64,000 nt of DNA, taken from assembly GCF_001697145.1 (NCBI RefSeq), contig NZ_CP012719.1:204501-268500 (forward strand). Reading direction: 5' to 3'. This document shows positions 56,218-64,000 of the stretch, piece by piece. The stretch's first letter is position 1. Each line of letters starts with the position of its first letter. The position numbers were made by a program, and so were the translations under genes. Source of the DNA: Streptococcus anginosus (lineage in GTDB: Bacteria > Bacillota > Bacilli > Lactobacillales > Streptococcaceae). The notes below the pieces were generated by a model, which was given only the letters and a program-made list of their open reading frames with translations, searched no databases and had not been told where the DNA came from.

Positions 56218-56961
56218 ATGCAGCAATATTTTGTGAACGGGCAGGTTGAAAATCCTGTCATTATCAGAGATAAAGATACCCTTAAGCATATGTTTTCTGT
56301 GATGCGTTTGGTAGAAGATGATGAAGTGGTGCTGGTTTTTGAAGATGGCATTAAACGTCTAGCAAGAGTTTCGGATAGGGAGCGCCATGTGTTGAATCTG
56401 GTAGAAGAATTACCAGACAACGCGGAGCTGCCGATTCATGTGACGGTTGCTTCTGGCTTTCCCAAGGGAGACAAGCTGGAATGGGTGGCTCAGAAAGCGA
56501 CAGAACTGGGAGCAACTGCTATCTGGGCTTTTCCAGCAGACTGGTCTGTAGCCAAGTGGGACGGTAAGAAATTAGCCAAAAAGGCAGAAAAACTTGAAAA
56601 GATTGTTTTGGGAGCAGCCGAGCAGAGCAAACGCAATCGGGTACCAGAAGTCCGACTTTTTGAGAAGAAAATTGACTTTTTAGATTGTTTGAGCCAGTTT
56701 GACCGCGTCATTGTAGCTTATGAGGAATCTGCCAAAGAGGGGGAGTCTGCTGCTTTGGTCAAGGCTGTGACAGGACTCAAAATAGGAAGTCGGATTTTAT
56801 TTGTTTTTGGGCCAGAAGGCGGTCTGTCTCCAGCAGAAATTACTACATTGGAAGAAGCAGGAGCTATACTTGCAGGGCTAGGTCCACGTATCTTGCGGAC
56901 AGAGACAGCTCCACTTTACGCATTAAGTGCAGTTAGTGTTTTGATAGAATTGATACAGTAG
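56218..56961 (+). CDS. rsmE: 16S rRNA (uracil-1498-N3)-methyltransferase RsmE
   Basis: A 247-residue SPOUT methyltransferase with an N-terminal PUA-like RNA-binding domain and a knotted C-terminal domain. Motifs: QKATELGATAIW, AAEQSKRNRVPEV, FGPEGGLSPAEI, LGPRILRTETAPLYAL. GGAGG precedes the ATG inside the prmA end. Confidence 0.94.
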   Translation: MQQYFVNGQVENPVIIRDKDTLKHMFSVMRLVEDDEVVLVFEDGIKRLARVSDRERHVLNLVEELPDNAELPIHVTVASGFPKGDKLEWVAQKATELGATAIWAFPADWSVAKWDGKKLAKKAEKLEKIVLGAAEQSKRNRVPEVRLFEKKIDFLDCLSQFDRVIVAYEESAKEGESAALVKAVTGLKIGSRILFVFGPEGGLSPAEITTLEEAGAILAGLGPRILRTETAPLYALSAVSVLIELIQ

Positions 56962-56992
56962 GAAAAAGTAGCTTTAATAGCTCTCATTTCTA

Positions 56993-57021
56993 TTGTTCTT
57001 AACTCCTAACTTTGGTATAAT
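56993..57021 (+). promoter_or_regulatory. Promoter of the small membrane peptide gene
   Basis: TTGTTC at 56993-56998 and TATAAT at 57016-57021, spacing 17 bp. It predicts a leader of about 100 nt. Confidence 0.7.
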
Positions 57022-57126
57022 ATAAGTGAAATATCTAGTTTAGCTAGAAAGGATGGAAGCACGGAAACAAATCTGCTGGCTAGATTGCGAAAACTGCTTT
57101 TGCTTGGTAAGGAGAGGAGGTTCATC

Positions 57127-57273
57127 ATGTCTTTATCTACCTTATTTGAGCTGTTTATTGCTATTTTAGGTGTTGTATCAGCTTGCTATCTCATTTATGC
57201 TTATGTTGAATTTATCGGAGATATGCTACATGCAGAAAAGCATCACCTCTTCCATCACAACCCGCCTATATAA
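57127..57273 (+). CDS. Small membrane peptide (48 residues), unknown
   Basis: A 48-residue peptide starting at ATG 57127 (GAGAGGAGG 6-7 nt upstream). It has one long hydrophobic helix (LFELFIAILGVVSACYLIYAY) and a His-rich tail (HAEKHHLFHHNPPI). It has its own promoter, a leader of about 100 nt and a terminator whose hairpin contains the last codons. This compact layout resembles genes for type I toxins or small regulatory membrane peptides, but I do not recognise the family and see no antisense RNA promoter. Confidence 0.6.
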   Translation: MSLSTLFELFIAILGVVSACYLIYAYVEFIGDMLHAEKHHLFHHNPPI

Positions 57274-57287
57274 AGGCGGGCTTTTTC
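57261..57287 (+). terminator. Terminator overlapping the end of the small peptide gene
   Basis: CCCGCCT / AGGCGGG stem with the TAA stop (57271-57273) in the loop, followed by CTTTTTC. Confidence 0.88.
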
Positions 57288-57447
57288 TAAACTTAGAGTA
57301 ATTACTATTTACTGGGTATGGCTTATATGTAATCGCAGTTTGAAAAAAATCGGCCATTTCTCACAGAAGCTTTGCATTCTTCTGTGTTTCCTTGTTTTCA
57401 TATTGCCTTAAAAGTGATAAAATGGTAGGAAGAACTGGAGAGAGAAC

Positions 57448-59664
57448 ATGCCAAAAGAAGTGAATTTAACAGGCGATCAAGTGGTCGCTCTTACTAGAAA
57501 GTATTTATCATCAGAAGATGTCACCTTGGTGCAAAAAGCTCTATTCTATGCGGTAGATCGGCATCGGGGGCAATTTCGCCAATCAGGTGAGCCATATATC
57601 ATCCATCCGATTCAAGTGGCAGGGATTTTAGCTAAGCTAAAGTTGGATGCGGTCAGTGTCGCTTGCGGTTTTTTACATGATGTTGTAGAAGACACAGCTG
57701 CAACTTTGGACGATTTGGAAGGCGAATTTGGACATGAAGTGCGCGTGATTGTTGATGGTGTGACCAAACTTGGTAAAGTCAAGTATATGTCTCACGAGGA
57801 ACAGTTGGCTGAAAACCACCGCAAAATGCTAATGGCGATGTCCAAGGATATCCGTGTCATTTTGGTAAAACTAGCAGACCGTTTGCACAATATGAGAACA
57901 CTTAAGCACCTGCGCAAAGACAAACAGGAACGCATCTCACGCGAAACCATGGAAATTTATGCTCCATTAGCTCATCGTTTGGGGATTTCGAGTGTTAAAT
58001 GGGAATTGGAAGATTTAGCTTTTCGATATTTGAATCCGACAGAGTTTTATAAGATTTCCCACCTGATGAAGGAAAAGCGTCGGGAACGTGAGGAATTAGT
58101 GGACGAAGTGGTTCATAAGATTGAAACCTATGCGTCTGAGCGTAATCTTCATGGGGAAATTTACGGTCGTCCAAAACATATTTATTCCATTTATCGGAAA
58201 ATGCAGGACAAGAAAAAGCGTTTTGATGAAATTTATGACCTGATTGCCATTCGCTGCATTTTAGATACGCAAAGTGATGTGTACGCCATGCTGGGCTATA
58301 TTCATGAGCTCTGGCGACCAATGCCCGGGCGTTTTAAAGATTATATTGCCAATCGCAAAGCAAACGGTTATCAGTCTATTCACACCACCGTTTATGGGCC
58401 TAAAGGTCCGATTGAGTTTCAAATTCGGACGAAAGAGATGCACGAAGTGGCTGAATACGGGGTTGCCGCTCACTGGGCTTATAAAAAAGGCATTAAAGGT
58501 CAAGTTGATAGCAAAGAATCTGCGATTGGGATGAACTGGATCAAGGAGATGATGGAACTCCAAGACCAATCAAACGATGCGCAAGATTTTGTGGATTCTG
58601 TCAAAGAAAATTATCTGGCTGAGGAAATCTATGTTTTCACACCGGACGGAGCTGTCCGCTCGTTGCCAAAAGACTCTGGACCGATTGATTTTGCTTATGA
58701 AATCCATACCAAAGTTGGTGAAAAAGCGGTCGGTGCCAAGGTAAATGGTCGCATGGTGCCACTGACTACGAAGTTAAAAACAGGGGATCAGGTCGAGATT
58801 ATCACCAGTTCCAATTCCTTTGGACCAAGCCGTGACTGGATAAATGTTGTAAAAACAAGCAAGGCACGCAATAAGATTCGTCAATTTTTCAAAAACCAAG
58901 ACAAGGAATTGTCCATTTCTAAAGGGCGCGAACTTTTACAGGCCCAATTCCAAGAACATGGCTATGTAGCCAATAAATACATGGACAAAAAGCACATGGA
59001 AGAAGTCCTGCAAAAAACGAGCTACAAAACAGAAGAAGCTCTTTTTGCGGCAATTGGTTTTGGTGAGATTGGTGCGATTTCTATTTTTAACCGTTTGACA
59101 GAAAAAGAACGCCGTGAGGAAGAACGCGCTAAAGCGAGAGCTGAAGCAGAAGAGCTTGTCAAGGGCGGCGAAGTGAAACGGGAGAATAAAGAAACGCTGA
59201 AAGTCAAGCATGAGGGCGGCGTTATTATCCAAGGTGCGTCGGGGCTTTTGATACGGATTGCCAAATGCTGTAATCCAGTTCCTGGTGACGAGATTGTCGG
59301 GTACATTACCAAAGGTCGTGGGGTAGCAATTCACCGTAAGGACTGTATGAATCTGCGGGCGCAGGAAAATTATGAGCAGCGTTTGATTGATGTCGAATGG
59401 GAAGAAAATACCTCTACGAAAGAATATACAGCACACATTGATATTTATGGTTTGAATCGAGCAGGTCTTTTGAACGATGTGCTACAAGTCTTGTCCAATA
59501 CAACCAAAAATATTTCTACTGTCAATGCACAGCCAACGAAGGATATGAAATTTGCAAACATCCATGTTTCTTTCGGAATCGCTAATTTATCTATGCTCAC
59601 GACAGTTGTAGATAAGATTAAGAGCGTGCCAGAAGTTTATTCTGTCAAACGGACAAACGGCTAA
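57448..59664 (+). CDS. rel: Bifunctional (p)ppGpp synthetase/hydrolase Rel
   Basis: A 738-residue long RSH protein that makes and degrades (p)ppGpp in the stringent response. The N-terminal HD hydrolase domain is intact (FLHDVVEDT, about 75-83). The synthetase domain holds YDLIAIRCI and GYQSIHTTVYGP. Then TGS (EEIYVFTPDGAVRSLP), a zinc-finger-like/CC region (RIAKCCNPVPGDEIVG) and C-terminal ACT (about 665-738). GGAGAGAGAAC precedes the ATG. Both catalytic halves look functional. Confidence 0.96.
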   Translation: MPKEVNLTGDQVVALTRKYLSSEDVTLVQKALFYAVDRHRGQFRQSGEPYIIHPIQVAGILAKLKLDAVSVACGFLHDVVEDTAATLDDLEGEFGHEVRVIVDGVTKLGKVKYMSHEEQLAENHRKMLMAMSKDIRVILVKLADRLHNMRTLKHLRKDKQERISRETMEIYAPLAHRLGISSVKWELEDLAFRYLNPTEFYKISHLMKEKRREREELVDEVVHKIETYASERNLHGEIYGRPKHIYSIYRKMQDKKKRFDEIYDLIAIRCILDTQSDVYAMLGYIHELWRPMPGRFKDYIANRKANGYQSIHTTVYGPKGPIEFQIRTKEMHEVAEYGVAAHWAYKKGIKGQVDSKESAIGMNWIKEMMELQDQSNDAQDFVDSVKENYLAEEIYVFTPDGAVRSLPKDSGPIDFAYEIHTKVGEKAVGAKVNGRMVPLTTKLKTGDQVEIITSSNSFGPSRDWINVVKTSKARNKIRQFFKNQDKELSISKGRELLQAQFQEHGYVANKYMDKKHMEEVLQKTSYKTEEALFAAIGFGEIGAISIFNRLTEKERREEERAKARAEAEELVKGGEVKRENKETLKVKHEGGVIIQGASGLLIRIAKCCNPVPGDEIVGYITKGRGVAIHRKDCMNLRAQENYEQRLIDVEWEENTSTKEYTAHIDIYGLNRAGLLNDVLQVLSNTTKNISTVNAQPTKDMKFANIHVSFGIANLSMLTTVVDKIKSVPEVYSVKRTNG

Positions 59665-59751
59665 GTGAGGACAACAGAGCGGAAATGTTTTGCTGGAATT
59701 GCGTTCTTGTAAATTTACTCACAAAATGTAACAGAAATTAGAAAGTTCAAA

Positions 59752-60195
59752 ATGAAAATAGTGATTCAGCGTGTGAAGCGGGCTTCGGTATCGATTGATA
59801 GCAAACTTTATAATCAAATTCAGCAAGGACTGCTGTTGTTAGTCGGTGTTGCCCCAGATGATGATCAAGAAGATGTGGCGTATGCAGCGAGAAAAATTGC
59901 CAATATGCGGATTTTTTCAGATGATGAAGACAAGATGAACTTGTCCATTAAAGACGTAAAGGGAGAGATTCTTTCTATTTCTCAATTTACCCTTTACGCA
60001 GATACCAAAAAAGGGAATCGTCCTGCATTTACTGGTGCAGCGCAACCAGACTTGGCTAGTCAGTTATATGATGATTTTAACGAATTGCTAAGTCAAGATA
60101 TACCTGTCAAAACAGGTGTTTTCGCAGCTGATATGCAGGTTGAGTTAGTCAATGACGGACCGGTGACGATTGTGTTAGATACGAAGAATCGTTGA
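59752..60195 (+). CDS. dtd: D-aminoacyl-tRNA deacylase
   Basis: A 147-residue DTD that removes D-amino acids from tRNA. Signatures: [13 protein letters not shown] at the start, [15 protein letters not shown] and the C-terminal [23 protein letters not shown] with the Gly-cisPro-like loop. It usually pairs with rel, as here (87 bp downstream). The Shine-Dalgarno (AGAAAG) is weak. Confidence 0.95.
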   Translation: MKIVIQRVKRASVSIDSKLYNQIQQGLLLLVGVAPDDDQEDVAYAARKIANMRIFSDDEDKMNLSIKDVKGEILSISQFTLYADTKKGNRPAFTGAAQPDLASQLYDDFNELLSQDIPVKTGVFAADMQVELVNDGPVTIVLDTKNR

Positions 60196-60210
60196 GAAAA
60201 TGATAAATAA

Positions 60211-60247
60211 AAACGAGTCTGGACAAAACTGTTCCAGACTTGTTTGC
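60211..60247. terminator. Terminator after dtd, also facing scaR
   Basis: AACGAGTCTGGA / TCCAGACTTGTT stem, 9-nt loop, T-rich on the plus strand, between convergent genes. Confidence 0.75.
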
Positions 60248-60317
60248 TTTCTAGGATAGAACTCAATACGCATTGAGCAGTCTCTAATGTGTTGATGTTA
60301 TCAGCTTTGACTTCCTT

Positions 60318-60965
60318 TTATATTTTTTCCACATAAAGCTGTTGAGCGATAACAGAGTTGACTTGCAGCTCTTTTTCATTGACCTTGAGCGCATACAGTT
60401 GAGCGTAAGGATCGTATTGCTCCAGTATCAGCGTATCTCCCAGATGTAAATCGTGTTTTTCCAAATATTTTAATAGTTCAAATTCATCGTGAACTCGTGC
60501 TAAACGATAGATTCCAGTATTTTCAACTTGATCCAATGTTAGCTGATACTTTTCAACTAGTAATTCACCTTTTGCTGGAATGGTTCCGCCGTGGGGGCAA
60601 GTTTCTGGGTAACCTAGCATTTTTTCTAAGCGCTCGACAAATAATTCTGAAACGGTGTGTTCTAAAACTTCCGCTTCCTCGTGGATTTGATCAGTCGTAT
60701 ATCCCAAATCATGTACGAGGAAAGCCTCAATGAGCCGGTGCTTGCGATATAACTCGGAAACAAGATGTAAACCAAGATCTGTCAGTAAATAACCGTTTGT
60801 TTTATCTTTTACAATCAATTTTTCGGCTGTCATCTTTTTAATCATTTCTGTGACAGCAGGGGGAGACACCTGCATTTGGGCCGCGATTTCTTTATTTGTA
60901 ATTTTTTGAGTATGCGTACCGATCTCATAAATACATTTGAGGTAATCTTCTTTGTTTGGGGTCAT
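60318..60965 (-). CDS. scaR: DtxR/MntR-family manganese-dependent repressor (ScaR-like)
   Basis: A 215-residue DtxR-type regulator. N-terminal winged HTH (TNKEIAAQMQVSPPAVTEMI at about 21-40), a dimerisation/metal domain with HDLGYTTDQIHEEAEVLEH, and a C-terminal FeoA/SH3-like domain (about 145-215). It senses Mn2+ and represses manganese uptake. The sca/psa-type operon on the same strand carries a matching operator. An extended -10 (TGATATACT) precedes it on the minus strand. Confidence 0.9.
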   Translation of the reverse strand: MTPNKEDYLKCIYEIGTHTQKITNKEIAAQMQVSPPAVTEMIKKMTAEKLIVKDKTNGYLLTDLGLHLVSELYRKHRLIEAFLVHDLGYTTDQIHEEAEVLEHTVSELFVERLEKMLGYPETCPHGGTIPAKGELLVEKYQLTLDQVENTGIYRLARVHDEFELLKYLEKHDLHLGDTLILEQYDPYAQLYALKVNEKELQVNSVIAQQLYVEKI

Positions 60966-61079
60966 GTTGTCCTTTTACTCCTTATCTTACTAGTATATCA
61001 AAAATAGTTTAAGAATACAGCCGATAACCGCTTATTTCAGAGAAATGAAAGGCTTATTTATTCAAGAAGAATTTTAAGT

Positions 61080-61117
61080 AAAAAGGAACTGGCAATCAAT
61101 TCCGGCTCCTTTTTCCA
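61080..61117 (-). terminator. Terminator of the manganese ABC operon
   Basis: AAAAAGGA-CTGG / CCGG-TCCTTTTT stem; read on the minus strand it ends in a T-run. Confidence 0.82.
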
Positions 61118-61121
61118 TTTC

Positions 61122-62051
61122 TTATTTGCTAAGACCTTCTGAAATCTTATCTAAGTTCCATTTCATCATGTCATAGTAGCTATCGCCTTTTTCTCCTTTT
61201 TCAGCGACTGAGTCAGTGAAAATTTTAGCATAAATTGGAATCTTTGTATCTTTTGAAACAGTCTTCATTGGACGGTCATCAACGCTACTTTCGACAAAGA
61301 GTGAAGGGACTTTTGTTTTACGAAGTTTTTCAACTAGTGTTTTGATTTGGTCTGGAGTTCCTTCTTCTTCGGTGTTGATTTCCCAAATGTAAGCAGAAGG
61401 CACGCCGTAGGCTTTAGAGAAGTATTTGAAGCAACCTTCGCTGGTAACAATCATTTTCTTTTCAGCAGGAATGTTGTTGAATTTTGCTTTTGCTTCCTTG
61501 TCTAATTTTTCTAATTTTGCAGTATAAGCTTTCAGATTCTTTTCATAAGTTTCTTTGTTTTTAGGATCTTTTTCAATCAAACGTTTTGCAATGTTTTTAG
61601 CATAAATAATTCCGTTTTCAAGATTGAGCCAAGCGTGTGGGTCTTCTTTTCCTTTTTCGCTTTGACCTTCAAGATAAATGACCTCAACACCGTCACTTAC
61701 AGCATAGTAATCTTTGTTTTCAGTCTTTTTCGCATTTTTAACTAATTTTGTAAACCAAGCATTTCCGCCGGTTTCCAAATTGATACCATTGTAGAAAGTC
61801 AAATCAGCTTTTGATGTTTTTTTCACATCTTCTGGTAATGGTTCATATTCGTGTGGGTCTTTTCCGACTGGAACAATGCTGTGCAGATTGATTTTATCAC
61901 CAGCGATATTTTTTGTAATATCAGCAATGATCGAGTTGGTAGCAACAACATTCAATTTTGAATTCTTAGTAGATGTTCCTTTCTGACCAGCGCAGGCAAA
62001 GAGTCCTACGACAGCCAAAAATAGAACGGCGACAAAACCTAATTTTTTCAT
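61122..62051 (-). CDS. scaA: Manganese-binding lipoprotein (ScaA/PsaA-like)
   Basis: A 309-residue cluster A-I solute-binding lipoprotein. Lipobox LFAC with Cys20. Metal ligands are in [11 protein letters not shown] (His), EDPHAWLN (His), a Glu in [10 protein letters not shown] and an Asp near the end ([19 protein letters not shown]). Family members deliver Mn2+ to the ABC transporter and were first known as adhesins. AAAGGAGAACC precedes the ATG on the minus strand. Last gene of the operon, 34 bp after scaB. Confidence 0.92.
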   Translation of the reverse strand: MKKLGFVAVLFLAVVGLFACAGQKGTSTKNSKLNVVATNSIIADITKNIAGDKINLHSIVPVGKDPHEYEPLPEDVKKTSKADLTFYNGINLETGGNAWFTKLVKNAKKTENKDYYAVSDGVEVIYLEGQSEKGKEDPHAWLNLENGIIYAKNIAKRLIEKDPKNKETYEKNLKAYTAKLEKLDKEAKAKFNNIPAEKKMIVTSEGCFKYFSKAYGVPSAYIWEINTEEEGTPDQIKTLVEKLRKTKVPSLFVESSVDDRPMKTVSKDTKIPIYAKIFTDSVAEKGEKGDSYYDMMKWNLDKISEGLSK

Positions 62052-62085
62052 ATAAGGTTCTCCTTTGATAAATTTAATACTAACT

Positions 62086-62934
62086 TTATTTTAGCTTGGG
62101 TTTGTTTTTAAGTTTGTTAAATCGTTGTTTTGGAGCGATAAAGAAACTAATGGCAAAGATAATGGCGGACGTCAGTACAATGCTTGAGCCAGCCGCAACA
62201 TTAAAGGTATAGCCAATGAAAAGTCCTAAGACAGATGCAATTGCCCCCAAGCTAGAAGACAAGATAATCATCGTTTTAAGACTGTTAGCGTAAAGATAAG
62301 CCGTAGCAGCAGGTGTAATCAGCATAGCAACAATCAAAATTGTTCCCACGCTTTGCATAGCTGTAACTGCAACCAGCGTCAAGAGAATCATTAAGAGATA
62401 ATGATAAAGATTGACTGGCATCCCCATCGCTTTTGCCAGAAGTGGATCGAAAGATGTAATCAATAATTCTTTGAAGAATAGTCCAATAATAATTAGAACA
62501 GCGATTCCGACACCGATTGTAATCCACATATCAATGTCTTGCACAGCTAAGATATTTCCAAAAAGAATATGGAAAAGGTCGGTTGAACTATTAGCAACTC
62601 CAATCAAAATGACTCCAAGAGCTAAAAAGGAACTAAAAGTTATTCCAATGGCAGTATCACTTTTGATAATTGAATTTCCTTTAATATAAGTAATAATGAC
62701 CGAAGCTAAAAGTCCAAAAACAATGGCTCCGATAAAGAAGTTGATTCCTAAAATAAAGGAGAGTGCAACTCCCGGCAAGACCGCATGTGAAATGGCATCG
62801 CCCATCAAAGACATGCCTCTTAGGATAATGAAGCAACCAACTGCTCCAGCAACAATCCCGATGACAATGGCTGTAATCAGCGCATTTTGTAGAAAATGGA
62901 AATTTTGTAGTCCATCAATAAATTCTGAAAACAT
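62086..62934 (-). CDS. scaB: Manganese ABC transporter permease (ScaB/PsaC-like)
   Basis: A 282-residue ABC-3 family permease with about eight hydrophobic helices ([42 protein letters not shown]). The start is ATG 62934 with GGAGG 8 nt upstream; a longer in-frame start at 62949 overlaps that Shine-Dalgarno. The scaC stop lies one base before it. Works with ScaC and ScaA. Confidence 0.92.
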   Translation of the reverse strand: MFSEFIDGLQNFHFLQNALITAIVIGIVAGAVGCFIILRGMSLMGDAISHAVLPGVALSFILGINFFIGAIVFGLLASVIITYIKGNSIIKSDTAIGITFSSFLALGVILIGVANSSTDLFHILFGNILAVQDIDMWITIGVGIAVLIIIGLFFKELLITSFDPLLAKAMGMPVNLYHYLLMILLTLVAVTAMQSVGTILIVAMLITPAATAYLYANSLKTMIILSSSLGAIASVLGLFIGYTFNVAAGSSIVLTSAIIFAISFFIAPKQRFNKLKNKPKLK

Positions 62935-62935
62935 A

Positions 62936-63655
62936 TTAAAGACCTCCATTCACAAAAAGCTGAGAGCCATAGGCTTTTTTCAAGTTTTCTTCTGTGAAAG
63001 TTGATGAAGTTTCTCCAATGGCAATGAGTTCTTTATTCAAAATTAAAACTTGATCAAAGTAATGTGGGACTTTTCCTAAGTCATGGTGAACAATGAGAAT
63101 CGTTTTTCCTTGTTCTTTTAGACTGCGTAGCGTTGTCATGATGATTTCTTCACTGATTGAATCAATTCCAACGAATGGTTCATCCAGAAAGATACAGTCA
63201 GCTTCTTGTACTAGACAGCGCGCAATCAAGACCCGTTGAAATTGCCCTCCTGACAATTGGCTGATTTGGCGTTCAGCATAATCCTCTAAGCCGACAATGC
63301 GTAACGCATTTGTCACTTTGTCCCAGTCTTTGCTTGTTAGTCTGTGGAAGAGTTTCACTTTTGGATACAGTCCAAGAGACACACATTCTTTCACTTTGAT
63401 AGGGAAGTTGTAGTCAATGTGAACTTTTTGTTCCACATAAGCTACATGGCTAAGTACTTTTGAGAATTCTTTATCATCAAGGTAAGTTTGTCCAACATGA
63501 TCAATGATACCCAACATTCCTTTTAAAAGGGTTGATTTACCAGCTCCATTGGGACCAATAACTCCCATGATAGTTGGGCCTTGGATTTCCAAAGAAATCT
63601 GATTGAGAGCAAGTGTTTCCTGATAAGAAACACTTAAATTTTCGATACGTATCAT
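62936..63655 (-). CDS. scaC: Manganese ABC transporter ATP-binding protein (ScaC/PsaB-like)
   Basis: A 239-residue ABC ATPase. Walker [14 protein letters not shown], signature LSGGQFQRV, Walker [11 protein letters not shown], switch His in LIVHHDLG. The start is ATG 63655 (GGGG about 9 nt upstream); a GTG at 63664 is possible. First gene of the operon, behind a promoter whose -35 lies inside a ScaR-type operator. Confidence 0.92.
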   Translation of the reverse strand: MIRIENLSVSYQETLALNQISLEIQGPTIMGVIGPNGAGKSTLLKGMLGIIDHVGQTYLDDKEFSKVLSHVAYVEQKVHIDYNFPIKVKECVSLGLYPKVKLFHRLTSKDWDKVTNALRIVGLEDYAERQISQLSGGQFQRVLIARCLVQEADCIFLDEPFVGIDSISEEIIMTTLRSLKEQGKTILIVHHDLGKVPHYFDQVLILNKELIAIGETSSTFTEENLKKAYGSQLFVNGGL

Positions 63656-63674
63656 TTTATACACCCCTACAGTT

Positions 63675-63713
63675 AATATACATTAAAATAAAAATTAAGT
63701 CAAGTTAATTTTT
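63675..63713 (-). promoter_or_regulatory. Promoter of scaCBA with ScaR/MntR-type operator
   Basis: On the minus strand TTGACT (63703-63698) and TATATT (63680-63675) are 17 bp apart. The -35 lies in a palindrome at 63690-63713: AAAAATTAA-N6-TTAATTTTT with 9-bp perfect arms. This AATTAACTTGACTTAATT-type site matches the operator bound by streptococcal Mn-dependent DtxR-family repressors. Confidence 0.85.
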
Positions 63714-63830
63714 AGAATTTTTAAGAAAAATCAGAAGTGAGGTTTGGCATAAAAATCTCTTTTGATAAAAGTTTGATTATTCAGAACTTTTTTGATAGGA
63801 TTAAGATAAAACAATGAAAGCGAGAACAAG

Positions 63831-64000
63831 ATGACACGTTTACAAGATGACTTTTTTAATTATGTCAATGGTGAATGGGAAAAAACTGCTGTGATTCCTG
63901 AGGACAAGCCTGTGACAGGTGGATTTATGGATTTGGATCAAGATATTGAAAAATTGATGCTAGCAACAACTGATAAATGGTTAGCAGGTCAAGATGTTCC
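63831..64000 (+). CDS. pepO: Endopeptidase PepO (M13 family), N-terminal part
   Basis: The first 56 codons are in the window; the gene runs off the end. The start MTRLQDDFFNYVNGEW and the following KPVTGGFMDLDQDIEKLM match the N-terminus of the neprilysin-like metallopeptidase PepO. The zinc motif is outside the window. It diverges from scaCBA, 176 bp apart, as in other oral streptococci. Confidence 0.88.
   Translation, partial: MTRLQDDFFNYVNGEWEKTAVIPEDKPVTGGFMDLDQDIEKLMLATTDKWLAGQDV

Noticed and set aside
58936..59436. 166-codon antisense open frame inside rel
   Set aside because: Phe-rich shadow frame opposite a conserved gene, no start signals.

Overview
The window is low-GC chromosomal DNA of a naturally transformable Streptococcus. 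Evidence includes an LPxTG surface-protein tail, glnR-glnA, a seven-gene comY (ComG-type) pilus operon behind a ComX-type cin-box, ssbB with its own cin-box, CcpA cre sites, a CIRCE element on groE and a Sca/Psa-type manganese transporter. Gene order (comY-comYH-ackA; ssbB-lev-groES) resembles oral streptococci such as the mutans and anginosus groups. The species cannot be fixed from the sequence alone.

Layout. 1-3.6 kb: surface-protein tail, secreted LysM-CHAP hydrolase, FUSC-like membrane protein, nitrogen control (glnR-glnA behind a GlnR box). 3.7-10 kb: DUF1033 gene, competence pilus operon, comYH, ackA. 10-15 kb: glmS and clpL, both with elaborate leaders. 15-25 kb: a complete L-ascorbate uptake and catabolism locus (ulaABC PTS, ulaDEF, a PRD regulator, ulaG) ending in transketolase, which takes the pentose phosphate product. 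25-36 kb: housekeeping genes (ebsC-like, yajC, uppS, cdsA, rseP, proS, folC, folT under a tetrahydrofolate riboswitch, pepA, thioredoxin, ytpR). 37-45 kb: ssbB, then a four-component sugar sensor (two substrate-binding proteins, histidine kinase, response regulator) and the mannose-family PTS it probably controls (levDEFGX-like), inserted before groES-groEL. 47-52 kb: queH, a deoxynucleoside kinase, an HD hydrolase, a DUF308 membrane protein, one apparently intact ISL3-family insertion sequence, tRNA-Lys(CUU) and a 6S-type RNA. 52-64 kb: rarA, DUF3013, Nudix, GNAT, prmA, rsmE, a small membrane peptide, rel, dtd, the DtxR-type regulator, its divergent-operator ABC transporter for manganese, and the start of pepO.

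The most interesting signals are in non-coding DNA: two NrdR-like boxes laid over the promoter of the deoxynucleoside kinase; a hairpin in the glmS leader that would bring a distant Shine-Dalgarno close to the start codon; four copies of a 13-16 bp AT-rich repeat plus a 13-bp stem around the clpL promoter and leader; a readable Shine-Dalgarno switch behind the folT riboswitch; a 440-nt structured spacer between cdsA and rseP; and an IS copy that separates the 6S/tRNA-Lys unit from its probable terminator. All coding calls come from reading the translated sequence; no database search was run.
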